Below, piece by piece: positions 1 through 7,950 of a DNA stretch of 24,256 nt; the stretch's first letter is position 1; each line of letters begins with the position of its first letter. Position numbers and translations under genes: made by a program. The stretch is from contig DBHP01000001.1 in assembly GCA_002295705.1 (NCBI GenBank), forward strand, positions 1 to 24,256, read 5' to 3'. A model generated the notes under the pieces. The model was not told the DNA's origin, searched no databases, and saw only the letters and a list, made by a program, of their open reading frames with translations. The DNA comes from Candidatus Neomicrothrix sp. UBA825. GTDB lineage: Bacteria; Actinomycetota; Acidimicrobiia; Acidimicrobiales; UBA8592.

Positions 1-176
1 CCTAAAGGCCTATCTTTTAATTCATAGATGCGATTAAGAGCCTCTGGATACCGAGGCAATGCCCCAATTCCATAAACAGTGTCCGTAGGAAATATTGCCA
101 CGCCACCTGCTAACAAGACTTCTGCCGCGCTAGCTAAAACCCCACCGGCTTGAGAAGATAGCTCTAATCTTTGCAT
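1..176 (-). CDS. sua5: L-threonylcarbamoyladenylate synthase, N-terminal part (cut by window edge)
   Basis: This is the first ~58 codons of a Sua5/YrdC (TsaC) enzyme, which makes threonylcarbamoyl-AMP from threonine, bicarbonate and ATP for the t6A37 modification of tRNAs reading ANN codons. Reading the minus strand from the ATG at 176-174 gives a protein with the family signature FPTDTVYGIG near residues 29-38 and YELKDRP near residues 51-57. The rest lies beyond position 1. The start overlaps the end of prmC by 13 bases, which suggests translational coupling. The prmC-sua5 order is the usual actinobacterial arrangement. The family assignment is secure; only completeness is unknown. Confidence 0.87.
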   Translation of the reverse strand, partial: MQRLELSSQAGGVLASAAEVLLAGGVAIFPTDTVYGIGALPRYPEALNRIYELKDRPL

Positions 177-1069
177 ATGCAACTCACTATTCTTTTTCTT
201 CCTGCTAGGTCATCAGTAATCTTCACATCAGAATAACCCTGACCTACGGCTATTTCGGCGACGTGATCAGTCTGATGAGGAGCCATTTCCAGTATTACTA
301 TCCCACCCGCCGATAGCCATATAGGAGCAGAGGATAATATCAATTCGACATCTTCAGTTCCTCTTTCGCCAGCATAGAGGGCTTGATGAGGTTCATAGTT
401 AGTTACTTCTGGTGGCAGCTTCTCCCCGTATGCTATGTAAGGAGGATTTGAGACTATGAGCTGAAAAGAATTCTTTAAATGATCCGGAAATTGGTCAAAC
501 CAATCACTTTCAAAGATTTTCACCTTTACAGCATGATTCCCTAACCCTGTCAGATTTGCAGAGGCTACTTTAAGGGCGTCAGGTGAGTTGTCAACCAAAT
601 ACACTTCGACATCATCGCGTTCCCGAGCGATAGCCAGTCCAATAGCTCCTGAACCAGTTCCTAAATCGCAGACCCGAAGCGGCTCATCTCGTTGGCATTT
701 GTCAAGGCGGTCGTGAGCAACATCGACAAGGATTTCTGTCTCGGGCCTTGGAATTAGTACTCTGCCATCAACCAGCAGGTCAAGTTTCCTAAATGACCAT
801 GACCCCAATGCGTATTGGATCGGTTCACCACCCAGCCTTTTATTTAAAATTTTACTTAGATGTTGCGCTCCTAGTCGTGGGGCTTCAACATTAAGATTTG
901 TAATCAGTTCCTCTCGGCTATACCCAGATGCGACTTCTAAGATCCAATAAGCCTCTACCCTAGCGTTGGGCAGATTCTTTGTTTCTAAGGCCGAGACAGT
1001 GCTTTCAAGCAATTCTGCCCAAGTATCTTTGCTTTCGTTTCTATGCTCTATTTTCTGAGAGTCACTCAT
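164..1069 (-). CDS. prmC: Peptide chain release factor N5-glutamine methyltransferase
   Basis: PrmC methylates the glutamine of the GGQ motif in release factors, using S-adenosylmethionine. The protein has the PrmC N-terminal helical domain, IPRPETE at residues 106-112, the SAM-binding DLGTGSGAIG at 135-144 and the catalytic NPPY at 208-211. About 301 residues is normal for the family. I chose the ATG at 1069, which overlaps the prfA stop in the arrangement ATGAGTGA; an in-frame TTG at 1078 would add three residues and is less likely. Its substrate, release factor 1, is encoded immediately upstream, as in many bacteria, and sua5 overlaps its 3' end. Confidence 0.95.
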   Translation of the reverse strand: MSDSQKIEHRNESKDTWAELLESTVSALETKNLPNARVEAYWILEVASGYSREELITNLNVEAPRLGAQHLSKILNKRLGGEPIQYALGSWSFRKLDLLVDGRVLIPRPETEILVDVAHDRLDKCQRDEPLRVCDLGTGSGAIGLAIARERDDVEVYLVDNSPDALKVASANLTGLGNHAVKVKIFESDWFDQFPDHLKNSFQLIVSNPPYIAYGEKLPPEVTNYEPHQALYAGERGTEDVELILSSAPIWLSAGGIVILEMAPHQTDHVAEIAVGQGYSDVKITDDLAGRKRIVSCICKD

Positions 1070-2135
1070 TATCTTCAAGATTTGTCAGTTGAGATGCTCT
1101 TTCATTTTCTGCAAGAGCATCTGTCACCTCATTAATGTCTCCACTAAGTATGCGATCAAGTTTGTATAGGGTAAGGCCTATCCGATGATCAGTAACTCTA
1201 TTTTCTTTGAAGTTATACGTTCTGATTTTCTCTGACCTCCCTCCACCGCCCATTTGGCCCTTGCGGGAAGCCGATTGCTCAGCTTGTATTCTTTCTTGCT
1301 CAGCTTGAAGAAGCCTCGATCTCAAAACAACCATGGCACGGGCTTTATTTTGAAGCTGGCTCTTCTCATCTTGCATCGATACTATGATTCCCGTCGGCTT
1401 ATGAGTTATCCGAACGGCTGAATCTGTTGTATTCACCGATTGCCCACCTGGCCCTGAGGATCTGAAAACATCAACTTGCAAGTCAGACTCGTCAATTCTT
1501 ATATCTATTTCATCGGCCTCCGGTAAGACAGAAACCGTAGCAGAGGATGTGTGTACGCGACCCTGAGTCTCGGTGACTGGCACCCGCTGGACCCTATGGG
1601 GCCCACCCTCATATTTCATATTATTCCAAACATCATTACCTTTTAACATGAAAGTAACTGTTGTAAACCCCCCCATATCAGAGGGTTGGCTGTTAAGCAC
1701 CTCTAGTTTCCAACCTTGCTTACTGGCGAAGCTTGCATACATTTCGTATAGGTCACGAGCAAAGAGATTTGCTTCTTCTCCTCCTTCAGCACCTCGGATT
1801 TCTAAAATGACATTTTTATTTTCATTTGGGTCTTTTGGGATAAGGAGTTTCCTTAGTTCACTTTCAAGTGATTCGAGATTTATTTGTGCTGAACTTATTT
1901 CATCACGGAGCAATTCTCGATCAGTACCATCAGCTTCAGTCAGCATTTCTTTGGCTGTCTCAATATCTTCATTTGATGACCTTATATCCCGTATGCATTT
2001 CACTATATTTTCAAGTTCGCTATACCTTTTAGCAACCTTCGCGTACTCCACTTGGTCTGCTAGTAGATCCTGATCGCCAAGTCGGTCTTGTATATCAAGA
2101 AATTCCTGTTCTAATTCTTCGTGAAGATCTGCCAT
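1062..2135 (-). CDS. prfA: Peptide chain release factor 1
   Basis: RF1 recognises UAA and UAG in the ribosomal A site and triggers peptide release. The 357-residue length is typical. The GGQ that enters the peptidyl-transferase centre is at residues 230-232, within SGPGGQSVNTTDSAVR. The stop-codon recognition tripeptide is PVT (186-188), the RF1 type and not the SPF of RF2. An N-terminal coiled-coil domain covers about residues 1-100. It starts at ATG 2135 without an obvious Shine-Dalgarno sequence and overlaps prmC by eight bases. It lies downstream of rpmE and an unknown gene in the conserved rho-rpmE-prfA-prmC neighbourhood. Confidence 0.96.
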   Translation of the reverse strand: MADLHEELEQEFLDIQDRLGDQDLLADQVEYAKVAKRYSELENIVKCIRDIRSSNEDIETAKEMLTEADGTDRELLRDEISSAQINLESLESELRKLLIPKDPNENKNVILEIRGAEGGEEANLFARDLYEMYASFASKQGWKLEVLNSQPSDMGGFTTVTFMLKGNDVWNNMKYEGGPHRVQRVPVTETQGRVHTSSATVSVLPEADEIDIRIDESDLQVDVFRSSGPGGQSVNTTDSAVRITHKPTGIIVSMQDEKSQLQNKARAMVVLRSRLLQAEQERIQAEQSASRKGQMGGGGRSEKIRTYNFKENRVTDHRIGLTLYKLDRILSGDINEVTDALAENERASQLTNLEDNE

Positions 2136-2186
2136 GAAGTGAGAATAGCCTCATTTGCTTTAGGACTGTTACGTTCAGTCATTAGT

Positions 2187-3179
2187 TTAATAATTCATAC
2201 CAGGAGCAGTAGGCCATGGCTCTGGTACTGGTATAAAAGATGCTGGTACTTTTAGGTGCTCTGCTTGACGCCGAATAGCAGAATAGTCATCCTTCTGTGG
2301 ATGCAAGAACCAGATTTCGTCTGCAGGGTAGGAATTGAGTAGCTGAGCTGCTACTGGAACTGCTTCTAAGTCAGCGCCGGTGTAGGCGGTTAGAAGGATT
2401 ACTTGATTATTTTTCTTTGCGACAGCAGATGCGGGAAGGGAGTCCGAGACATCCATTGCTTCTACCGGAGACGGAACGCGTTCTATATCTGTCACACCAA
2501 TTTCAGAATCAGCACTCATGACCTCATGGATAAGCCAATTTGACCTTGCCACTCTATTGAGCGGGTGGACAACGCTGTCTTTACGGCGAAACTTAGATAC
2601 TTCTTGACTAATGCGCTCCAATGTTGTTTCGATAGGTTCGTTGTAATTGACTATTTTGTGTGCCTCTCGGTCGTAAGTTCCGACACCTACTTCAAGATGA
2701 CTCTCACCGCTAGGCTCAGTGACTACCTCGGCAATTGGTAGTCCCTTTAGTTCGCCTTTGATTTTTCCGTGCTCAAATGTCACAACACAATCGTTATCCT
2801 CAAGCAACCTTCGTATTAGCGGGTCTACAGATTGGCTCTCAAGTTCATCTGGTCCTCTTTGAGGGTGAGGAGCCAAAGAATCATCATCGATAATCCAAAG
2901 ATTGCAATCATCTTGAAGTCCTGCAATTTGTGTCAAGACTTTGTCATCAGGCTCGTCAAGAATCAAGTTCCATGAAGTTCTAAAAGCCGTGATTGTGAGC
3001 GCTATTGCTAATGCCGAAACCTTTTCATTTTTAGCGTAGACGAAGGCGTTCTCTTCGTTAGTAATGAGAACAGCCGAATTTTTCACTTCAACCTCAAAGT
3101 CTTGTCCTGGAAATGTTTTTGCAACTAGGGCGCGAGCTTTAACAATATTCAAATGCTCAAGTTGAGTGGAGTCAACCAT
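2187..3179 (-). CDS. Protein of unknown function between rpmE and prfA (330 aa)
   Basis: I do not recognise this protein. It has no signal peptide, membrane span or familiar catalytic motif. The N-terminal ~125 residues look like an alpha/beta fold with acidic loops (for example IIDDDS near 96-101). A middle region holds GVGTYDREAHKIVNYNEP (about 165-182) followed by a charged helix and HPLNRVARSNWLIHEVM. The last ~75 residues have a strand-helix-strand pattern (VILLTAYTGADLEAVP, then DEIWFLHPQKDDYSAIRRQ) like a small Rossmann-type unit, ending in a Pro-rich tail. The ATG start is at 3179. Its place in a block of translation genes, 22 bases after rpmE, suggests co-transcription with them, but no role follows from that alone. 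Confidence 0.85.
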   Translation of the reverse strand: MVDSTQLEHLNIVKARALVAKTFPGQDFEVEVKNSAVLITNEENAFVYAKNEKVSALAIALTITAFRTSWNLILDEPDDKVLTQIAGLQDDCNLWIIDDDSLAPHPQRGPDELESQSVDPLIRRLLEDNDCVVTFEHGKIKGELKGLPIAEVVTEPSGESHLEVGVGTYDREAHKIVNYNEPIETTLERISQEVSKFRRKDSVVHPLNRVARSNWLIHEVMSADSEIGVTDIERVPSPVEAMDVSDSLPASAVAKKNNQVILLTAYTGADLEAVPVAAQLLNSYPADEIWFLHPQKDDYSAIRRQAEHLKVPASFIPVPEPWPTAPGMNY

Positions 3180-3201
3180 TGTTTATTGGCGCTATTAGTA
3201 T

Positions 3202-3471
3202 TTATTCTTCGGAATCTGATGAGCGTTTACGCTTGCCGTATCTCTTTTCAAAGCGCTCGACCCGACCAGCAGTATCAACAATTGTCATTGTTCCAGTGAA
3301 AAACGGGTGACTGGTAGAGGATATAGGCACCTTTGCGAGAGGATACTCCTCTCCATCTTCCCATTTAATTGTTTCATCTGTTTCTATGGTGGATCGTGTT
3401 ATCCAAGATTCACCAGATGACGTGTCCTGGAATACAACTGGCCTGTACTCGGGATGGATATCTGCTTTCAT
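3202..3471 (-). CDS. rpmE: Ribosomal protein L31, cysteine-free (type B-like)
   Basis: An 89-residue L31 that begins MKADIHPEYRPVVFQD and contains TRSTI, the EYPL segment, SSTSHPFFTG and GRVERFEKRYGKRK. There are no cysteines, so the zinc-binding motif of type A L31 is absent and the protein matches the zinc-independent type B (YkgM/RpmE2-like). The C-terminal GRVERFEKRYGKRK is close to that of actinobacterial type A proteins. I chose the ATG at 3471 because GGAG lies five bases upstream on the minus strand and the family begins MK-D-IHP; an ATG at 3486 would add five unrelated residues. It follows rho by 74 bases. Confidence 0.93.
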   Translation of the reverse strand: MKADIHPEYRPVVFQDTSSGESWITRSTIETDETIKWEDGEEYPLAKVPISSTSHPFFTGTMTIVDTAGRVERFEKRYGKRKRSSDSEE

Positions 3472-3545
3472 TCTAACTCCATACAAATTCGTTTTCTCAG
3501 CGTATCTTTGGACCTCAATTTATGCACCCACAGAGGCAATTCTTT

Positions 3546-5006
3546 CTATGCGCTCTTATCAAGGAGTTGAGAGTTATCATCTGTCTGCGAAATCTTCTGG
3601 ATTAGATACTCCATGCCATCCGTTGGTGAACCTGCTGCAATAGCTTCTCGTATCTTGCTTCGTAATTTCAGCAAACTTTCTTGTTCTGCTTCCGTATTGA
3701 AGGACTCCTCATTCTTCGTGTTGGATTTTCTCAAGTCAAGTGCTGGCACAACGTTAGCGTCAAAGATTTCTTGCGCTAAATAAATTTCTGAGGTGCTTCC
3801 TCCGAGTAGTTCCTGAACTAGCATTTCGTCTAATCGCGAGGTCGTACCGCTCATAACGCTCGCTATCACAGTGAGTGAACCGCCTTCTTCAAGCTTTCTG
3901 CCAGCGCCAAAGAACCTCTTGGGAAGATACAAAGCAGACGCATCAAAGTCACTTGAGTTACTTCTTCCATTATTACTTGATAGCTGGTTATAAGCTCTGG
4001 CTAGCGAAGTCATTCCGTCTATGATCACAGCAACATCCTCGCCCAGCTCCACCATTCTTTTCGCTCGTTCAATAGTCAATTCTGCTATTGCAACATGCTC
4101 TTCAGGTGATTGATCAAATGTTGAAGCGACTACATCTGACTTGATCAGCCAACGTTTCATAGCTGTTACTTGCTCCGGTGGAGTATCAACTAGCAATACG
4201 AGCTGTTTAACTTCAGAATAATTACTTTCAATTGATTGCGATATTTCTTTAATTAATTCTTCGCGACCTGATCTTGGGTCAGCGATAATCAAAGCTCTTT
4301 GGCCTTTACCAATTGGTGCCACTAAATCTAGAGATCTTGAAGTCACGCTTTCTGGGTCTTCGGGGCGTTCTAATTTGAGTTTTGTATTTGGGTATACAGG
4401 TGTAAGGTCAGCAAATTCTGGACGGTCAAGTGCACCATCGACTTGGATTCCGTTTATTGCATCGAGCTGAAGTAGAGCCGGGTTCTTTTCTGATCGATTT
4501 GCAGGTCGGAATGCGCCAAGAAGGTGGTCTCCTTTTCGAAGCCCATATTGACGAACGAATTTTACTGGCACATAGACGTCATCTCTGCTTGGAAGAAATC
4601 CATTTACCCGCAAAAACCCGTACCCGTCGTCTCGAAGGTCTAAGTGACCCTCTGCTGTTACGGGATCACCTGCCCATTCCTGACTAGCTTCTTTGCTTTT
4701 CCCCTTCCTTCGTCCTTTCCGTCCGTTGTTCTCGTCGTTGCCGTTAGTTATGTATGCATCTTGGGTTGCTTCTGCACGGGCATCTGCCATTGGGTCGGCA
4801 GAATAAGAAGCGTTAGTTGCCGAGCTGTCGTCTTCGGACTGATTATTGGAGGAACTTTCTCCACCTGCCAATTCAATAATTATCTCTACTAGATCTGATT
4901 TAGTAGAACGGGAAGTTGGCTTCCCACCCATAGCTTTTGCGATAGCCATCAGGGATTCCTTATCTTTCGATTCAAGGTCTTTACGATCTGGAGATTCGGT
5001 TGTCAT
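3546..5006 (-). CDS. rho: Transcription termination factor Rho homologue with degenerate ATPase site
   Basis: A full-length Rho homologue of 486 residues. It has a SAP-like N-terminal domain (about 8-50), a low-complexity Ser/Asn/charged linker (about 52-110), the cold-shock RNA-binding domain (EGHLDLRDDGYGFLR, about 119-133) and a RecA-type core. The start is ATG 5006, preceded by AAGAGG; an upstream TTG at 5018 lacks a Shine-Dalgarno sequence. The core is unusual. The P-loop reads DPRSGREE (243-250) where Rho normally has PPKAGKT, so both lysines become Arg and Thr becomes Glu. The catalytic DERPEEVT is DTPPEQVT (from 274). The arginine finger in SGTRKEE is Lys (SNTKNEE, K431). The arginines matching E. 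coli R347 and R353 are Gln and Asn. The Walker B Asp (VIID, D330), LARAYN and PKRFFGAGR are kept. RNA binding looks preserved; ATPase activity is doubtful. It is not a pseudogene by frame or length. Confidence 0.93.
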   Translation of the reverse strand: MTTESPDRKDLESKDKESLMAIAKAMGGKPTSRSTKSDLVEIIIELAGGESSSNNQSEDDSSATNASYSADPMADARAEATQDAYITNGNDENNGRKGRRKGKSKEASQEWAGDPVTAEGHLDLRDDGYGFLRVNGFLPSRDDVYVPVKFVRQYGLRKGDHLLGAFRPANRSEKNPALLQLDAINGIQVDGALDRPEFADLTPVYPNTKLKLERPEDPESVTSRSLDLVAPIGKGQRALIIADPRSGREELIKEISQSIESNYSEVKQLVLLVDTPPEQVTAMKRWLIKSDVVASTFDQSPEEHVAIAELTIERAKRMVELGEDVAVIIDGMTSLARAYNQLSSNNGRSNSSDFDASALYLPKRFFGAGRKLEEGGSLTVIASVMSGTTSRLDEMLVQELLGGSTSEIYLAQEIFDANVVPALDLRKSNTKNEESFNTEAEQESLLKLRSKIREAIAAGSPTDGMEYLIQKISQTDDNSQLLDKSA

Positions 5007-5058
5007 TATCCTCTTCAATCTACGTTGTCACGAGTAGCGTGTTCGCTTCTTGAGCCTC

Positions 5059-5127
5059 TTTGTCGAAGAACTTCGTCAAACTGCACAAGGAGATGCAGTC
5101 CAGTTCGTTGCCATAAGCGTCCGACAT
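5059..5127 (-). promoter_or_regulatory. Structured leader before rho with possible short leader ORF
   Basis: Two adjacent hairpins can form in the minus-strand transcript just upstream of rho. One pairs ACTGCA with TGCAGT (5099-5094 and 5085-5080) around an eight-base loop, UCUCCUUG, that resembles an anti-Shine-Dalgarno sequence. The next pairs TTTG-A-CGAA with TTCG-A-CAAA (5080-5072 and 5067-5059) around a four-base loop with one A-A mismatch. Neither is followed by a T tract, so they are not intrinsic terminators. A 35-codon ORF from ATG 5127 to TAG 5020 spans both and ends 13 bases before the rho start, but has no clear ribosome binding site. E. coli rho is also preceded by a short leader ORF and is autoregulated; a similar role here is inference. 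Confidence 0.35.
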
Positions 5128-5179
5128 GGTGACTTTATCGGAAAGTAGCCTCTTTCAGCAACAGATCGGGAATCTTATT

Positions 5180-6580
5180 TTATTCACCGTTTCTTTGTTC
5201 AAGTATGTAGCTCTTCACAGCCCCTTCATCATTCGGCAAAATTTCATATGACTCTTTCCGCTCAAATAAGTTACTGAGGTGACTCGGAAGCGTTGGGGAG
5301 AAACCACTAGCCTCTTCAACGGCGTCCGGAAATTTACTCGGATGAGCAGTTGCCAAAGAAATTATCGGTGCGTGCAACACCTTCGCATACCTCTCTGCAG
5401 CTTCAATACCGACAGCTGTATGAGGGTCAATTACGTAATCATATTCTTCTGTGATTTTCTTAATCATTGCAAGAGTCTCTTGGTCGGTGACTCTAGAACT
5501 TGCCCATTTTCTTTGAATTTCTGCGAGGGTATCGTCACCTACGGATAGGGTACCTTTCGATCTCAACCTTTTAAAAGCCTGTTCTACCAAGAGCCCATCT
5601 CGTTCAAATACCTCAAACAACAATCGTTCAAAGTTACTGGAAACTTGTATATCCATTGATGGAGAGTGCGTGGGAGCTACATCTCGTAGCTCCATTTCAC
5701 CATTGCGGAAGAATCTATCCAAAACATCATTACGGTTCGAAGCCACTATGAATTTTTCTACAGGCAGTCCCATTTTGTGTGCGCCAAAGCCAGCAAATAT
5801 ATTCCCAAAGTTTCCACTTGGCACGCAGAAATTTACGATTCCGTTATTGTTTGTTTGCATTGATGCCCACCAATAATAAACGATTTGAGTCATCACTCTT
5901 GCCCAATTGATTGAGTTGACAGCTGACATGTTGATGCGGGTACTGAAATCAACATCTGCGAACATACCTTTAACTAAGTCCTGGCAGTCATCAAAGGTTC
6001 CTTTAATAGCAATGTTGAATACATTCTTAGAGCGAACAGACGTCATTTGTCTTCGCTGTACTTCACTGGTGCGCCCATGTGGATGCAATATGAAAATCTC
6101 CATTCTTTCCCGGTCACGACAAGCTTCTATTGCGGCTGACCCTGTGTCTCCGGACGTTGCACCAACAATCGTTATGTTTTCAGACTTCTTTTGAAGTTGG
6201 TTTTCGAATAACTCACCGACCAACTGTAAGGCAATATCTTTAAAAGCTAATGTTGGCCCGTGAAACAGTTCTGCAATCCAAAGTTGACTATTGAGTCGTT
6301 TCATAGGAACGATATCCTCAGCGCTAAAAGAGTCATAGGCGCGGTGAATTAACTCGCTAAGTTCATCTTTATCTACCGAATCTTTAGTAAACGGATAAAT
6401 GATTTCGGATGCCAAGGCTTGATAACTGAAGTTATCGCCAAGAACCTCTCTTAATTCCTTTATGTTAAATTGCGGCCATGATGTTGGAAGATAGAGTCCT
6501 CCATCTGGGGCAAGACCACGAAGAAGGACTTCCTTGAAACTTACCTCGGGCGATTTACCTCTCGTGCTGACGTAACGCAT
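5180..6580 (-). CDS. thrC: Threonine synthase, long E. coli/yeast-type form
   Basis: PLP enzyme that converts O-phosphohomoserine to threonine. The pyridoxal lysine is K114 in HGPTLAFKDIALQL. The N-terminus, with RYVSTRG and LAPDGGLYLP, is that of the long class of threonine synthase found in E. coli and yeast, and 466 residues fits that class. The shorter ~360-residue class used by Mycobacterium and many actinobacteria lacks this N-terminal module. The ATG at 6580 directly abuts the hom stop codon, so the two are surely co-transcribed. No homoserine kinase gene (thrB) follows; the 150-odd bases before rho contain only leader-like sequence, so the O-phosphohomoserine must come from an enzyme encoded elsewhere. 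Confidence 0.95.
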   Translation of the reverse strand: MRYVSTRGKSPEVSFKEVLLRGLAPDGGLYLPTSWPQFNIKELREVLGDNFSYQALASEIIYPFTKDSVDKDELSELIHRAYDSFSAEDIVPMKRLNSQLWIAELFHGPTLAFKDIALQLVGELFENQLQKKSENITIVGATSGDTGSAAIEACRDRERMEIFILHPHGRTSEVQRRQMTSVRSKNVFNIAIKGTFDDCQDLVKGMFADVDFSTRINMSAVNSINWARVMTQIVYYWWASMQTNNNGIVNFCVPSGNFGNIFAGFGAHKMGLPVEKFIVASNRNDVLDRFFRNGEMELRDVAPTHSPSMDIQVSSNFERLLFEVFERDGLLVEQAFKRLRSKGTLSVGDDTLAEIQRKWASSRVTDQETLAMIKKITEEYDYVIDPHTAVGIEAAERYAKVLHAPIISLATAHPSKFPDAVEEASGFSPTLPSHLSNLFERKESYEILPNDEGAVKSYILEQRNGE

Positions 6581-7864
6581 TTATGCTTCAAGAACTCTTA
6601 TAACAGTGCCAAGTTTTTCTACACAAGATAAGTTTGAAAGCTCCGATAGGGCACCCTCTAACCTATTCTCCTCTACCTCATGTGTGATAAAGACAAGACG
6701 TGCTTCCCTATCCATTCCTTCCTGTTCCATAGTTTGAATAGATATATCATGCTTTGCGAATACTGAAGCCACAGTTGCTAGAACTCCCGGTTCATCTATA
6801 ACCTGCACACTGACGTAATAAGCAGACTTTTGCTCATCGCCTTGGATAAGTGGAACTTCTGTCAAGTCTCCGATATCTCTATAGGTTCTATTTGAGAGGT
6901 TCACAGCCGCGTCTATTACATCACCGAGGACAGCAGAAGCTGTTGGCATTCCCCCTGCACCGCGACCGAACAACATTAAACTATCAACTGCGGCTCCCTC
7001 AACGAAGACGGCATTGAAGCTATCTCTAACAGAGGATAAGGGGTGACTATTTGGCAACATCGCTGGGTAGACCTGCACCTCTAGTTCATTCTCATACTTT
7101 GATACCATAGCTAAGAGTTTGATGGCACAGCCAGCTCTTTTAGCGAATGCCACATCGGCGCTACTTATATTTTCGATTCCCTCAAAAGGTACATCATCAA
7201 GTGAAACGTCAGCGCCAAAAGCAACCATTGCGATAATTGCCGCCTTTGATGCTGCATCTTGTCCGCTCACATCAGCCGTCGGGTCACTTTCTGCGTAACC
7301 CAGATTTTGTGCCTCCAAAAGCGCCTCACTATATGGCATGCTCTTTTCTTCCATCTGAGAAAGAATATAATTTGTGGTGCCATTAACGATTCCCATGATC
7401 TTTTCAACCGGCTCTCCTAACAGCGACTCACGTAGAACCCGAATAAGAGGGATACCTCCCGCAACAGCTGCTTCGAAAAGAAGATCGACTTTTCTTACGC
7501 CCGCTAGCGTAAATAGATGTCTCCCCTCTTTAGAAAGCAACTCTTTGTTAGCTGTAATCACCGGTTTGCTATTCTCAAGTGCTGCCTCAACTAAGTCTTT
7601 AGCTGGCAGCAAACCTCCCATAAGTTCAACGACGAGATCCACTTCAGTATTTTCAATGACTTCGTTTGGCTTGTTGGTAAGTAGCGTTTGCGCATTCAAG
7701 CCAGAACGGTCTTTAGTGAGATCGTTTACTGCTACATGAGTTACGACTAGCTCAAGCCCAGTCTTCGAAAAGATCGATGATTTCTGAGTTTCGAGCAGTT
7801 CAACAAACGCTGATCCGACGGTTCCAAAGCCAAGGAGGCCTATACGTATCTGACTTTTTCCCAT
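6581..7864 (-). CDS. hom: Homoserine dehydrogenase with C-terminal ACT domain
   Basis: NAD(P)H-dependent reduction of aspartate semialdehyde to homoserine, the branch point to threonine and methionine. The Rossmann motif GLLGFGTVG is at residues 9-17, TANKELL at 104-110, EAAVAGGIP at 131-139 and the substrate-binding NGTTNYIL at 161-168. The last ~80 residues form an ACT domain (DEPGVLATVASVFAKHDISI), which in this family mediates threonine feedback inhibition. The 427-residue length is typical of the monofunctional enzyme, with no fused aspartokinase. It lies 86 bases after lysA and directly before thrC. No good Shine-Dalgarno sequence precedes the ATG at 7864; the upstream stretch is instead pyrimidine-rich. 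Confidence 0.96.
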   Translation of the reverse strand: MGKSQIRIGLLGFGTVGSAFVELLETQKSSIFSKTGLELVVTHVAVNDLTKDRSGLNAQTLLTNKPNEVIENTEVDLVVELMGGLLPAKDLVEAALENSKPVITANKELLSKEGRHLFTLAGVRKVDLLFEAAVAGGIPLIRVLRESLLGEPVEKIMGIVNGTTNYILSQMEEKSMPYSEALLEAQNLGYAESDPTADVSGQDAASKAAIIAMVAFGADVSLDDVPFEGIENISSADVAFAKRAGCAIKLLAMVSKYENELEVQVYPAMLPNSHPLSSVRDSFNAVFVEGAAVDSLMLFGRGAGGMPTASAVLGDVIDAAVNLSNRTYRDIGDLTEVPLIQGDEQKSAYYVSVQVIDEPGVLATVASVFAKHDISIQTMEQEGMDREARLVFITHEVEENRLEGALSELSNLSCVEKLGTVIRVLEA

Positions 7865-7950
7865 TCTTATAAGTTACATGAGGAGAAGCAGAAGTTTATT
7901 TAATTTACTGATTTGGAAACAACCGTATGGAAGAAGGACAAAGATGGGAT

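Noticed and set aside
1573..2073. 166-codon plus-strand frame opposite prfA
   Set aside because: Antisense to a certain gene, Ser-rich composition, no homology that I can recognise.
4260..4280. Frameshift or pseudogene explanation for the odd Rho P-loop
   Set aside because: Re-reading the minus strand gives the same frame on both sides (APIGKGQRALIIA before, ELIKEISQSI after), and other catalytic sites far away are altered as well, so a local error does not explain it.
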